From Chamaelirium japonicum (Eukaryota; Streptophyta; Magnoliopsida; Liliales; Melanthiaceae), in NCBI GenBank assembly GCA_947650365.1, contig CANTAL010000024.1, positions 248,001 through 312,000 of the forward strand: a stretch of 64,000 nt of DNA, given 5' to 3'. Under the pieces are notes generated by a model that saw only the letters and a program-made list of their open reading frames with translations, did not search any database and was not told the DNA's origin. The position numbers were made by a program, and so were the translations under genes. Positions 26,105 through 39,892 of the stretch are shown piece after piece (position 1 is the stretch's first letter; each line of letters begins with the position of its first letter).

Positions 26105-26467
26105 TCGCACGAATGTATCCATTCTAATTCATTCGTACGATCCATTCTAATTCATTCGTACAATCCATTCTAATTCATTCGCACGATCCATTCGCATTCA
26201 CTCAAACAATCCATTCAAATTCATTCATATGATCCATTCTAATTCAATCGCACGAATGTATCCATTCTATTTCATTCGTACGATCCATTCTAATTCATTC
26301 GTATGATCCATTCTAATTCATTCATACGATTCATTCTAATTCATTCGTACGATTCATTCTAATTCAATCCATTCTAATTCATTCGTACGATCCATTCTAA
26401 TTCATCCGTACGATCCATTCTAATTCATTCATACGATCCATTCTAATTCATTCGTACGATCCACTCT
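26105..26467 (+). repeat. Satellite block F23
   Basis: CGCATTCACTCAAAC near 26192, 38-bp unit near 26355. Leaves through CCACTCTAGATTGTGCG, where the switch axis is TCTAGA. Confidence 0.92.
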
Positions 26468-27414
26468 AGATTGTGCGAATGAATTAGAATGGATCGTACG
26501 AATGAATTAGAATGGATAGTACGAAGGAATTAGAATGGATTGTACGAATGAATTAGAATGGATCGTACGAATGAATTAGAATGGATCGTACGAATGAATT
26601 AGAATGGATAGTACGAATGAATTAGAATGGATACCTTCGTGCAAATGAATTAGAATGGATCGTACGAATGAGTAAGAATAGATCGTACGAATGAAATAGA
26701 ATGGATCGTATGAATGAATTAGAAGGGATCGTGCGAATGAATTAGAATGGATCGTACGAATGAATTAGAATAGATCGTACGAATGAATTAGAATAGATTG
26801 TGCGCATGAAATAGAATGGATCGTACGAATGAATTAGAATGGATCGTACGAATGAATTAGAATAGATTGTGCGAATGAATTAGAATGGATCGTACGAATG
26901 AATTAGAATGAATTAGAATGGATACATTCATGCTAATGAATTAGAATGGATCATACGAATGAATTAGAATGGATTAATTCGTGCGAATGAATTAGAATGG
27001 ATCGTACGAATGAGTAAGAATGGATCGTACAAATGAATTAGAATGGATTGAATTAGAATGAATCGTACGAATGAATTAGAATGGATCGTACGAATGAATT
27101 AGAATGGTTCGAATTAGAATGGATCGTGCGAATGAATTAGAATATGGATCGTACGAATGAATTAGAATGGATCGTGCGAATGAATTAGAATGGATCGTAC
27201 GAATGAATTAGAATAGATTGTGCGAATGAATTAGAATGGATCGTACGAATGAATTAGAATGGATCGTACGAATAAATTAGAGTGGATCATATGAATGAAT
27301 TAGAATGGATCGTTTGAGTGAATGCGAATGGATCGTGCGAATGAATTAGAATGGATTGTACGAATGAATTAGAATGGATCGTACGAATGAATTAGAATGG
27401 ATACATTCGTGCGA
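26468..27414 (-). repeat. Satellite block R23
   Basis: ACCTTCGTGC near 26632, a short GGTTCGAATTAG unit near 27107 like that at 7282, and GTTTGAGTGAATGCG near 27313. Confidence 0.92.
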
Positions 27415-28047
27415 ATCAATTCTATTTCATTCGTACGATCCATTCTAATTCATTCGCACGATCCATTCTAATTCATTCATACGATCCATTCTAATTCATT
27501 CGTACGATCCATTCTAATTCATTCGTACGATCCATTCTAATTCATGCGCACAATCTATTCTAATTCATTCGTACGATCCATTCTAATTCATTTGCACGAT
27601 CCATTCTAATTCATTCATACGATCCATTCTAATTCATTCGTACGATCTATATTCTAATTCATTCGCACGATCCATTCTAATTCATTCATACGATCCATTT
27701 TAATTTATTCGCACGATCCATTCTAATTCATTCGTACGATCTATTCTATTTCATTCGTACAATCCATTCTTACTCAATCGTATGATCCATTCTAATCCAT
27801 TCGCACAATCTATTCTAATTCATTCATACGATCCATTCTAATTTATTCGCACGATCCATTCTAATTCCTTCGTATGATCCATTCTAATTCATTCGTACGG
27901 TATGATTCATTCTAATTCATTCGTACGATTCATTCTAATTCAATCCATTCTAATTCATTTGTACGATCCATTCTAATTCATTCGTATGATCCATTCTAAT
28001 TCATTCGTACGATTCATTCTAATTCAATCCATTCTAATTTATTCGTA
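27415..28047 (+). repeat. Satellite block F24
   Basis: CGATCTATATTC unit near 27643, GTACGGTATG near 27895 with two following 38-bp units. Confidence 0.92.
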
Positions 28048-28327
28048 CGAATGAGTAAGAATGGATCGTACGAATGAATTAGAATGGATTGAATTAGAAT
28101 GAATCGTACGAATGAATTAGAATGGATCGTACGAATGAATTAGATTGGATCGTACGAATGAATTAGAATGGATCGTGCGAATGAATTAGAATGAATCGTA
28201 CGAATGAATTAGAATGGATCGTACGAATGAATTAGAATGGATTGAATTAGAATGAATCGTACGAATGAATTAGAATGGATCGTACGAATGAATTAGAATG
28301 GATCGTACGAATGAATTAGAATGGATT
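28048..28327 (-). repeat. Satellite block R24
   Basis: Entered through TATTCGTACGAATGAG. Two 38-bp units near 28088 and 28240. Confidence 0.92.
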
Positions 28328-31300
28328 CGCACGAATGTATCCATTCTAATTCATTCGTACGATCCATTCTAATTCATTCGTACGATCCATTCTAATTCAT
28401 TCGCACAATCCATTTTAATTCATTAACACTAATACGATCCATTCTAATTCATTCGCACGAATGTATCCTTTCTAATTCATTCGTACGAGCCATTCTAATT
28501 CATTCGCACAATCTATTCTAATTCATTCGAACGATCCATTCTAAGTCATTCGTACGATCCATTCTAATTCATTCGTACGATCCATTCTAATTCATTCGCA
28601 CGATCCATTCTATTTCATTCGTACGATCCATTCTAATTCATTCGCACGAATGTATCTATTCCAATTCATTCGTGTGATCCATTCTAATTCATTCGCACAA
28701 TCTATTCTAATTCATTCGTACGATCAATTCTAATTCATTCGCACGTATCCATTCTAATTCATTCATACGATCCATTCAATTTCATTCGTACGATCCATTC
28801 TTACTCATTCGTATGATCCATTCTAATTCATTTGTACGATCCATTCTAATTCATTCGCACGATCCATCTAATTCATTCATACGATCCATTCTAATTTATT
28901 CGCACGATCCATTCTAATTTATTCGTACGATCCATTCTAATTCATTCGCACAATCTATTCTAATTCATTCGAACGATCCATTCTAATTCATTTGTACGAT
29001 CCATTCTAATTCATTCGTACGATCTATTCTATTTCATTCGTACAATCTATTCTTACTCAATCGTATGATCCATTCTAATCCATTCGCACAATCTACTCTA
29101 ATTCATTCGTACGATCCATTCTAATTCATTCGTACGATCCATTCTAATTCATTCGCACGATCCATTCTATTTCATTCGTACGATCCATTCTAATTCATTC
29201 GCACGAATGTATCCATTCCAATTCATTCGTACGATCCATTCTAATTCATTCGCACAATCTATTCTAATTCATTCGTACGATCAATTCTAATTCATTCGCT
29301 CGTATCCATTCTAATTCATTCATACGATCCATTCTATTTCATTCGTACGATCCATTCTTACTCATTCGTACGATCCATTCTAATTCATTCGTACGATCCA
29401 TTCTAATTCATTCGTACGATCCATTCTAATTCATTTGCACGATCCATTCTAATTCATTCATACGATCCATTCTAATTTATTCGCACGATCCATTCTAATT
29501 CATTCGTATGATCCATTCTAATTCATTCGCACAATCTATTCTAATTCATTCGAACGATCCATTCTAATTCATTCGTACGATCCATTCTAATTCATTCGTA
29601 CGATCTATTCTATTTCATTCGTACAATCCATTCTTACTCAATCGTATGATCCATTCTAATCCATTCGCACGATCCATTCTAATTCATTCGCACGATCCAT
29701 TCTAATTCATTCGCACGATCCATTCTAATTCATTCGTACGATCCATTCTAATTCATTCTAATTCATTCGCACGATCCATTCGCATTCACTCAAACGATCC
29801 ATTCTAATTTATTCATATGATCCATTCTAATTCATTCGCACGAATGTATCCATTCTATTTCATTCATACGATCCATTCTAATTCATTCACACGATCCATT
29901 CTAATTCATTCATACGATCCATTCTAATTCATTCATACGATCCATTCAAATTTATTCGCACGATCCATTCTAATTCATTCATACGATCCATTCTAATTCA
30001 TTCATATGATCCATTCTAATTCCTTCGTACGATCCATTCTATTTCATTCGTATGATCCATTCTAATTCATTCATATGATCCATTCGTATCCATTCTAATT
30101 CATTCGTACGATCCATTCTTATTCATTCGTACGATCTATTCTAATTCCTTCGTACGATCCATTCTAATTCATTCGTACGATCCATTCTAATTCATTCGCA
30201 CGATCCATTCTAATTCATTCATACGATCCATTCTAATTCATTCGTACGATCTATTCTATTTCATTCGTACAATCCATTCTTACTCAATCGTATGATCCAT
30301 TCTAATCCATTCGCACAATCTATTCTAATTCATTCGTACGATCTATTTTATTTCATTCATACGATCCATTCTATTTCATTCGTACGATCCATTCTAATTC
30401 ATTCGTACAATCCATTCTAATTAATTCGTACGATCCATTCTAATTCATTCATACGATCCATTCTATTTCATTCTTACGATCCATTCTTACTCATTTGTAC
30501 GATCCATCCTAATTCATTTGCACGAAGGTATCCATTCTAATTCATTCGTACTATCCATTCTAATTCCTTCGTATGATCCATTCTAATTCCTTCGTACGAT
30601 CCATTCTAATTCATTCGTACGATCCATTCTAATTCATTCGTACGATCCATTCAATTTCATTCATACGATCTATTTTAATTCATTCGTACGATCCATTCTA
30701 ATTCATTCGCACGATCCATTCTAATTCATTCGTACGATCCATTCTAATTCATTCGTACGATCCATTCTAATTCATTCGTACGATCCATTCTAATTCCTTC
30801 GTACGATCCATTCTAATTCATTCGTACGATCCATTCTAATTCATTCGTACGATTCATTCTAATTCAATCCATTCTAATTCATTCGTATGATCTATTCTTA
30901 CTCATTCGTACGATCCATTCTAATTCATTCGCACGAATGAATCCATTCTAATTCATTCGTATGATCCATTCTAATTCATTCGCATGAATGTATTCATTCT
31001 AATTCATTCGTACGATCCATTCTATCTCATTCGTACAATCCATTCTATTTCATTCGTACGAATGTATCCATTCTAATTCATTCGTACGATCCATTCTAAT
31101 TCCTTCGTACGATCCATTCTAATTGCTTCGTACGATCCATTCTAATTCATTCCCATGAATGTATCCATTCTAATTGATACGTATGATCCATTCTATTTCA
31201 TTCCTACGATCCATTCTTACTCATTCGTACGATCCATTCTAATTCTAATTCATTCATATGATCCATTCTAATTCATTCGCACGATCCATTCTAATTCATT

Positions 31301-31857
31301 CGCACGATCCATTCTAATTCATTCGTACGATCCATTCTAATTCATTCGTATGATTCATTCTAATTCAATCCATTCTAATTCATTCGTACGATCCATTCTT
31401 ACTCATTCGTACGATCCATTCTAATTCATTCGCACGAATGAATCCATTCTAATTCATTCGTATGATCCATTCTAATTCATTTGCATGAATGTATCTATTC
31501 TAATTTATTCGTACGATCCATTCTATCTCATTCGTACAATCCATTCTATTTCATTCGTACGATCCATTCTAATTCATTCGCACGATCCATTCTAATTCAT
31601 TCATACGATCTATTCTAATTCTTTCGCACGAATGTATCCATTCTAATTCATTCGTACGATCCATTCTAATTCATTCGCACGATCCATTCTAATTCATTCA
31701 TACAATCCATTCTAATTCTTTTGCACGAATGTATCCATTCTAATTCATTCGTTCGATCCATTCTAATTCATTCGTACGATCCATTCTAATTCATTTGCAC
31801 GATCCAATCTAATTCATTCGTACGATCCATTCTAATTCATTCATACATGTACGAATG
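28328..31857 (+). repeat. Satellite block F25 (longest one-way run)
   Basis: About 3.5 kb with no flip. The series from CGAACGATCC + TAAGTCATTCG near 28530 is partly repeated in order near 28970 and 29545 (CGAACGATCC), followed by CTTACTCAATCGTATG. 38-bp units lie near 30858 and 31358. Confidence 0.94.
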
Positions 31858-32517
31858 AATTAGAATGGATACATTCGTGCGAATGAATTAGAATGGATCG
31901 TATGAATGAATTAGATTGGATCGTATGCATGAATTAGAATGGATCATGCGAATGAATGAGAATGGATCGTACGAATGAATTAGAATGGATCGAACGAATG
32001 AATTAGAATGGATACATTCGTGCAAAAGAATTAGAATGGATTGTATGAATGAATTAGAATGGATCATGCGAATGAATTAGAATGGATCGTACAAATGAAT
32101 TAGAATGGATACATTCGTGCGAAAGAATTAGAATAGATCGTGTGAATGAATTAGAATGGATCGTATGAATGAAATAGAATGGATCGTACGAATGAATTAG
32201 AATGGATCGTGCGAATGAATTAGAATGGATCGTACGAATGAATTGGAATGGATACATTCGTGCGAATGAATTAGAATGGATCGTACGAATGAAATAGAAT
32301 GGATCGTTTGAGTGAATAAGAATAGATTGTGCGAATGAATTAGAATGGATCGTACGAATGAATTAGAATGGATCGTGCGAATAAATTAGAATGGACCGTA
32401 TGAATGAATTAGAATGGATCGTGCGAATGAATTAGAATATAGATCGTACGAATGAATTAGAATAGATTGTGCGAATGAATTAGAATGGATCGTATGAATG
32501 AATTAGAATGGATCGTA
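31858..32517 (-). repeat. Satellite block R25
   Basis: Starts at the ACATGTACG switch. The first 200 bp parallel 7024-7220, including TATGCATG and ACATTCGTGCAAAAG. Confidence 0.92.
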
Positions 32518-32566
32518 CGATCTATTCTAATTCATTCATGCAATCCATTCTAATTCATTCGTACAA
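32518..32566 (+). repeat. Satellite block F26 (island)
   Basis: Two units, entered at GGATCGTACGATCT near 32511 and left through CGTACAAAGG. Confidence 0.88.
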
Positions 32567-32720
32567 AGGAATTAGAAAGGATCGTACGAATGAATTAGAA
32601 TGGATCGTACAAATGAATTAGAAAGGATACATTCGAATTCATTCGTACGATCCATTCTAATTCATTCGTACGATCTATATTCTAATTCATTCGCACGATC
32701 CATTCTAATTCATTCGTATG
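32562..32720. repeat. Direct duplication around a GAAAGG joint, copy 1
   Basis: Contains two GAATTAGAAAGG units, the R-to-F joint AGAAAGGATACATTCGAATT at 32620 and a 25-bp CGATCTATATTC unit. The whole segment recurs 6,274 bp to the right. Confidence 0.87.
32567..32636 (-). repeat. Satellite block R26 (island)
   Basis: Three units carrying GAAAGG. Leaves through ATACATTCGAATTCATTCG. Confidence 0.88.
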
Positions 32721-33707
32721 ATCCATTCTAATTCATTCGCACAATCCATTCTAATTCATTCGCACGATTCATTCTAATTCATTCATACAATCCATTCTAA
32801 TTCTTTTGCACGAATGTATCTATTCTAATTCATTCGTAAGATCCATTCTAATTCATTCGTACGATCCATTCTAATTCATTCGCACAATCCATTCTAATTC
32901 ATTCACACTCATACGATCCATTCTAATTCATTCGCACGAATGTATCCGTTCTAATTCATTCGTACGATCCATTCTAATTCATTCGCACAATCTATTCTAA
33001 TTCATTCGAACGATCCATTCTAAGTCATTCGTACGATCCATTCTAATTCATTCGTACGATCCATTCTAATTCATTCGCACGATCCATTCTATTTCATTCG
33101 TACGATCCATTCTAATTCATTCGCACGAATGTATCCATTCCAATTCATTCGTACGATCCATTCTAATTCATTCGCACAATCTATCCTAATTCATTCGTTC
33201 GATCAATTCTAATTCATTCGCACGTATCCATTCTAATTCATTCATACGATCTATTCTATTTCATTCGTACGATCCATTCTTACTCATTCGTACGATCCAT
33301 TCTAATTCATTCATACGATTCATTCTAATTCATTCGTACGATCCATTCTAATTCATTCGTACGATCCATTCTAATTCATTCGCAGAATCTATTCTAATTC
33401 ATTCGTACGATCCATTCTAATTTATTCGTACGATCCATTCTAATTCATTCATACGGTCCATTCTATTTCATTCGTACGATCCATTCTTACTCATTCGTAC
33501 GATCCATTCTAATTCATTTGCACGAAGGTATCCATTCTAATTCATTCGTACGATCGATTCTAATTCATTCATACGATCCAGTCTAATTCATTCGTATGAA
33601 TGTATCAACTCTAATTCATTCGTACGATCCATTCTATTTCATTCGTACGATCCATTCTAATTCATTCGCAAGATCCATTCTAATTCATTCGCACGATCCA
33701 TTCGATC
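32637..33707 (+). repeat. Satellite block F27
   Basis: CACACTCATAC series near 32903 with CGAACGATCC and TAAGTCATTCG, and GTATGAATGTATCAACTC near 33595. Leaves through CATTCGATCCTACAAATG. Confidence 0.92.
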
Positions 33708-33794
33708 CTACAAATGAATTAGAATAGCGTGCGAATGAATTAGAATGGATCGTACGAATGAATTAGAATTGATCGTATGAATGAATTAGAATAG
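33708..33794 (-). repeat. Satellite block R27 (island)
   Basis: About four units, one shortened to AGAATAGCGTGCG. Leaves through AATAGATCCATTC. Confidence 0.88.
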
Positions 33795-34175
33795 ATCCAT
33801 TCTTACTCATTTGTACGATCCATTCGTATCCATTCTAATTCATTCGTACGATCTATTCTAATTCATTCGTACGATCAATTCTAATTCATTAATATGATCC
33901 AATCTAATTCATTCATACGATCCATTCTAATTCATTCGTACGATCCATTCTAATTCATTCGTATGATCCATTCTAATTCATTCGTACGATCCATTCTAAT
34001 TCCTTCGTACGATCCATTCTAATTCATTCGTACGATCCATTCTAATTCCTTCGTATGATCCATTCTAATTCATTCATACGATCCATCCTAATTCATTCGC
34101 ACGAATGTATCCTTTCTAATTCATTCGTACAATCCATTCTATTTCATTTGTACGATCCATTCTTACTCATTCGTA
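33795..34175 (+). repeat. Satellite block F28
   Basis: Irregular CGTATCCATTC near 33824. Leaves through CATTCGTACAAATG. Confidence 0.91.
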
Positions 34176-34324
34176 CAAATGAATTAGAATGGATCGTATA
34201 AATGAATTAGAATGGATCGTGCGAATGAATTAGAATGGATCGTACGAATGAATTAGAATAGATTGTGCGCATGAATTAGAATGGATCGTACGAATGAATT
34301 AGAATGGATCGTACGAATGAATTA

Positions 34325-34393
34325 GACTAGATTGTGCGAATGGATTAGAATGGATCATACGATTGAGTAAGAATGGATTGTACGAATGAATTA
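34325..34393 (-). repeat. 69-bp trimer tandem duplication, copy 1
   Basis: Three 23-bp units read GACTAGATTGTGCGAATGG, ATCATACGATTGAGTAAG and ATTGTACGAATGAATTA. The same trio follows at once, exactly 69 bp later. Confidence 0.92.
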
Positions 34394-34462
34394 GACTAGA
34401 TTGTGCGAATGGATTAGAATGGATCATACGATTGAGTAAGAATGGATTGTACGAATGAAATA
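34394..34462 (-). repeat. 69-bp trimer tandem duplication, copy 2
   Basis: Repeats the preceding trimer; its last unit instead carries GAAATAG. A related single trimer lies near 50443 (GACTAGATTGTGCGAATGG). The duplication shows growth by whole-monomer steps. Confidence 0.9.
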
Positions 34463-34675
34463 GAATAGATCGTACGAATGAATTAGAATGAATCGTATGA
34501 ATGAATTAGAATCGATCGTACGAATGAGTAAGAATGGATCGTACGAATGAATTAGAATGGATTGAATTATAATGAATCGTACGAATGAATTAGAATGGAT
34601 TGTACGAATGAATTAGAATGGATCGTGCGAATGAATTAGAATGGGTCGTACGAATGAATTAGAATGGATACACGA

Positions 34676-35152
34676 TCCAGATCCATTCTAATTCATTCGC
34701 ACAATCTATTCTAATTCATTCGTAGGATCCATTCTAATTCATTACTACGATCCATTCTAATTCATTCTACGATCCATTCTAATTCATTCGTACGATCCAT
34801 TCTAATTCATTCATACGATCCATTCTAATTCATTCGTATGTATCCATTCTAATTCATTCATACGATCCATTCTAATTCTACGATCCATTCATACTCATTT
34901 GTATTATCCATTTTAATTCATTCACACGAATGTATCAACTCTAATTCATTCGTATGATCCATTCTAATTCATTTGCACGAATGTATCTATTCTAATTCAT
35001 TCGTACGATCCATTCTAATTCATTCGTACGATCCATTCTAATTCATTCGTACGATCCATTCTAATTTATTCGCACGATCCATTCTAATTCATTCATACGA
35101 TCCATTCTAATTCATTCATATGATCCATTCTAATTCATTCGTACGGTATGAA
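34676..35152 (+). repeat. Satellite block F29
   Basis: CGTAGGATCC near 34721, short CTACGATCC joints near 34766 and 34876, GAATGTATCAACTC near 34928. Leaves through GTACGGTATGAATTCTAATGG. Confidence 0.91.
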
Positions 35153-35317
35153 TTCTAATGGATCGTACGAATGAATTAGAATGGATCGTATGAATGAATT
35201 AGAATGGATCGTGCGAATGAATTAGAAAGGATTGTACGCATGAATTAGAATGAATCGTACGAATGAATTAGAATGGATATATTCGTGCGAGCGAATGAAT
35301 TAGAATGGATCTGGATC
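35153..35317 (-). repeat. Satellite block R29
   Basis: About seven units with an irregular GTGCGAGCGAATG near 35285. Leaves through CTGGATCGTGTATCC. Confidence 0.9.
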
Positions 35318-38300
35318 GTGTATCCATTCTAATTCATTCGTACGACCCATTCTAATTCATTCGTACGATCCATTCTAATTCATTCGCACGATCCATTCTA
35401 ATTCATTCGCACGATCCATTCTAATTCATTCATACGATCCATTCTAATTCATTCATATGATCCACTCTAATTCATTCATACGATCCATTCTAATTAATTC
35501 GTACGATCCATTCTAATTTATTCGCACGATCCATTCTAATTCATTCGTACGATCTATTCTATTTCATTCGTACAATCAATTCTTACCCAATCGTATGATC
35601 CATTCTAATCCATTCGCACAATCTACTCTAATTCATTCGTACGATCCATTCTAATTCATTCGTATGATCCATTCTAATTCATTCGCACAATATATTCTAA
35701 TTCATTCATACGATCCATTCTAATTTATTCGCACGATCCATTCTAATTCATTCATACGATCCATTCTAATTCATTCATATGATCCATTCTAATTCATTCG
35801 CACGATCCATTCTTACTCATTCGTACGATCCATTCTAATTCATTTGCACGAAGGTATCCATTCTAATTCCTTCGTACGATCCATTCTAATTCCTTCGTAC
35901 GATCCATTCTAATTCATTCGTACGATCCATTCTAATTTCTTCGTATGATCCATTCTAATTCATTCGTACGGTATGATTCATTCTAATTCATTCGTACGAT
36001 TCATTCTAATTCAATCCATTCTAATTCATTCGTACGATCCATTCTAATTCATTCGTACGATCCATTCTAATTCATTCATACGATCCATTCTTATTCATTC
36101 ATACGATCCATTCTAATTCTTTTGCACGAATGTATCCAGTCTAAATCATTCATACGATCCATTCTAATTTCTCATTCGTACGATCCATTCTATTTCATTC
36201 GTACGATCCATTCTTACTCATTCGTACGATCCATTCGTATCCATTCTAATTCATTCGCACGTATCCATTCTAATTCATTCATACGATCCATTCTATTTCA
36301 TTCGTATGATCCATTCTTACTCATTCGTACGATCCATTCTAATTCATTCGTACGATACATTCTAATTCATTCGTACGATCCATTCTAATTCATTCGTACG
36401 ATCCATTCTAATTCATTCATACGATCCATTCTATTTCATTCGTACGATCCATTCTTACTCATTCGTACGATCTATCCTAATTCATTTGCACGAAGGTATC
36501 CATTCTAATTCATTCGCACGAATGTATCCTTTCTCATTCATTCGTACGATCCATTCTAATTCATTCGCACAATCTATTCTAATTCATTCGAACGATCCAT
36601 TTTAAGTCATTCGTACGATCCATTCTAATTCATTCGTACGATCCATTCTAATTCATTCGTACGATCCATTCTAATTCATTCGTACGATCCATTCTAATTC
36701 ATTCGCACAATCTATTCTAATTCATTCGTACGATCCATTCTATCTCATTCGTACAATCCATTCTATTTCATTCGTACGATCCATTCTAATTCATTCGCAC
36801 GATCCATTCTAATTCATTCGCACGATCCATTCTAATTCATTCATACGATCCATTCTATTTCATTCGGACGATCCATTCTTATTCATTCGTACGATCCATT
36901 CTAATTCATTTGCACGAAGGTATCCAATCTAATTCATTCATACTATCAATTCTAATTCCTTCGTACGATCCATTCTAATTCATTCGCACGATCCATTCTA
37001 ATTCATTCGTACGATCCATTCTAATTCATTCATACGATCCATTCTAATTTATTCGCACGATCCATTCTAATTCATTCATACGATCCATTCTAATTCATTC
37101 ATACGATCCATTCTATTTCATTCGTACGATCCATTCTAATTCATTCATACGATCCATTCGTATCCATTCTAATTCATTCGTACGATCCATTCTAATTCCT
37201 TCGTACGATCCATTCTAATTCATTCGTACGATCCATTCTAATTCATTCGCACGATCCATTCTAATTCATTCATACGATCCATTCTAATTCATTCGTACGA
37301 TCTATTCTATTTCATTCGTACAATCCATTCTTACTCAATCGTATGATCCATTCTAATCCATTCGCACAATCTATTCTAATTCATTCGTACGATCCATTCT
37401 ATTTCATTCGTACGATCCATTCTATTTCATTCGTACGATCCATTCTAATTCATTCGTACAATCCATTCTAATTCATTCGTACGATCCATTCTAATTCATT
37501 CATACGATCCATTCTATTTCATTCGTACGATCCATTCTTACTCATTCGTACGATCCATCCTAATTCATTTGCATGAAGGTATCCATTCTAATTCGTTCGC
37601 ACGAATGTATCCTTTCTAATTCATTCGTACGATCCATTCTAATTCATTCGCACAATCTATTCTAATTCATTCGAAAGATCCATTCTAAGTCATTCGTACG
37701 ATCCATTCTAATTCATTCGTACGATCCATTCTAATTCATTCGTACGATCCATTCTAATTCATTCGCACGAATGTATCCATTCCAATTCATTCGTACGATC
37801 CATTCTAATTTATTCGCACAATCTAATCTAATTCATTCGTACGATCAATTCTAATTCATTCGCACGTATCCATTTTAATTCATTCATACGATCCATTCTA
37901 TTTCATTCGTACGATCCATTCTTACTCATTCGTACGATCCATTCTAATTCATTCGTACGATCCATTATAATTCATTCGCACGAATGTATCCATTCCAATT
38001 CATTCGTACGATCCATTCTAATTCATTCGCACAATCTATTCTAATTCATTCGTACGATCTATTCTAATTCATTCGCACGTATCCTTTCTAATTCATTCGT
38101 ACGATCCATTCTAATTCATTCGCACAATCTATTCTAATTCATTCGAACGATCCATTCTAAGTCATTCGTACGATCCATTCTAATTCATTCGTACGATCCA
38201 TTCTAATTCGTTCGCACGAATGTATCCTTTCCAATTCATTGGTACGATCCATTCTAATTCATTCGCACAATCTATTCTAATTCATTCGTACGATCAATTC

Positions 38301-38382
38301 TAATTCATTCGCACGTATCCATTCTAATTCATTCATACGATCAATTCTATTTCATTCGTACGATCCATTCTTACTCATTCGT
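35318..38382 (+). repeat. Satellite block F30
   Basis: Second-longest one-way run, about 3.1 kb. Parallels F25 in order of marker units. The CGAACGATCC + TAAGTCATTCG pair recurs near 36590, 37670 (as CGAAAGATCC) and 38150. GTACGGTATG near 35967. Confidence 0.94.
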
Positions 38383-38593
38383 ACGAATAAATTAGAATGG
38401 ATCGTACGAAGGAATTAGAATGGATCGTACGAAGGAATTAGAATAGATAGTACGAATGAATTAGATTGGATCGTACGAATGAATTAGAATGGATCGTGCG
38501 AATGAATTAGAATGGATCGTACGAATGAATTAGAATGGATCGTACGAAGGAATTAGAATGGATCGTACGAATGAATTAGAAAGGATACATTCG
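38383..38593 (-). repeat. Satellite block R30
   Basis: Entered through CATTCGTACGAATAAATTAG. AAGG units near 38410. Leaves through ATACATTCGAATTCATTCG. Confidence 0.9.
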
Positions 38594-38838
38594 AATTCAT
38601 TCGTACGATCCATTCTAATTCCTTCGTACGATCCATATTCTAATTCATTCGCACGATCTATTCTAATTCATTCATACGATCCATTCTAATTTATTCGCAC
38701 GATCCATTCTAATTCATTCGTACGATCCATTCTAATTCATTCGCACAATCTATTCTAATTCATTCGAACGATCCATTCTAATTCATTCGCACGATCCATT
38801 CTAATTCATTCATACGATCCATTCTATTTCATTCATAC
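38594..38838 (+). repeat. Satellite block F31
   Basis: CGATCCATATTC unit near 38630. Leaves through CATTCATACGAAGG. Confidence 0.9.
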
Positions 38839-38994
38839 GAAGGAATTAGAAAGGATCATACGAATGAATTAGAATGGATCGTACGAATGAATTAGAAAGG
38901 ATACATTCGAATTCATTCGTACGATCCATTCTAATTCATTCGTACGATCTATATTCTAATTCATTCGGACGATCCATTCTAATTCATTCGTACG
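38836..38994. repeat. Direct duplication around a GAAAGG joint, copy 2
   Basis: Joint AGAAAGGATACATTCGAATT at 38894, then the CGATCTATATTC unit, as at 32.6 kb. A third copy of the joint alone lies at 38578, within the preceding block, followed by a CGATCCATATTC unit. Confidence 0.87.
38839..38911 (-). repeat. Satellite block R31 (island)
   Basis: Three GAAAGG-type units, copy of R26. Confidence 0.88.
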
Positions 38995-39014
38995 ATCCTT
39001 TCTAATTCCTTCGT
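38912..39014 (+). repeat. Satellite block F32 (island)
   Basis: About four units ending CCTTTCTAATTCCTTCG, then CGTACGAATG. Confidence 0.89.
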
Positions 39015-39892
39015 ACGAATGAAATAGAATGGATCATATGAATGAATTAGAATGGATCGTGCGAATGAATTAGAATGGATCGTTCGAATGAATTAGAATA
39101 GATTGTGCGAATGAATTAGAATGGATCGTACGAATGAATTAGAATGGATCGTGCGAATAAATTAGAATGGATTGTATGAATGAATTAGAATGGATCGCAC
39201 GAATGAATTAGAATAGATTGTGCGAATGAATTAGAATGGATCGTACGAATGAATTAGAATGGATCGTACGAATGAATTAGAATAGATTGTGCGAATGAAT
39301 TAGAATGGATCGTACGAATGAATTAGAATGGATCGTACGAATGAATTAGAATGGATCGTATGAATGAATTAGAATAGATCGTGCGAATGAATTAGAATGG
39401 ATCGTACGAGTGAAATAGAATGGATTCGCACGAATGTATCCGAATGGATCGTCCAAAGGAATTAGAATGGATCGTACGAAGGAATTAGAATGGATAGTAC
39501 GAATGAATTAGAATGGATACCTTCGTGCAAATGAATTAGAATGGATCGTACGAATGAGTAAGAATGGATCGTACGAATGAAATAGAATGGATCGTATGAA
39601 TGAATTAGAATGGATCGTGCGAATGAATTAGAATGGATCGTACGAATGAATTAGAATAGATTGTGCGAATCAATTAGAATGGATCGTACGAATGAATTAG
39701 AATGGATCGTACGAATGAATTAGAATGGATCGTATGCATGAATTAGAATGGATCGTGCGAATGAATTAGAATGGATCGTACGAATGAATTAGAATGGATC
39801 GTACGAAGGAATTAGAATGGATCGTACGAATGAATTAGAATGGATCGTGCGAATGAATTAGAATGGATCGTACGAATGAAATAGAATGGATT
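39015..39892 (-). repeat. Satellite block R32
   Basis: Part of one and a full second 374-bp-type repeat, separated by a fold-back unit at 39425. Confidence 0.92.
39450..39892 (-). repeat. 374-bp-type higher-order repeat, dispersed copy
   Basis: Preceded by the fold-back unit TTCGCACGAATGTATCCGAA at 39425, so part of a second tandem copy lies to its left. The order is CGTCCAAAGG, CGTACGAAGG, AGTACG, ACCTTCGTGC, GAGTAAG, GAAATAG, then CGTATGCATG near 39732 and CGTACGAAGG near 39812. It closes with TTCGCACGAATG at 39891. Confidence 0.88.

Larger units (their letters stand above)
34176..34675 (-). repeat. Satellite block R28
   Basis: Includes the 69-bp trimer duplication and a 38-bp GGATTGAATTATAATG unit near 34560. 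Leaves through GGATACACGATCCAG. Confidence 0.92.
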
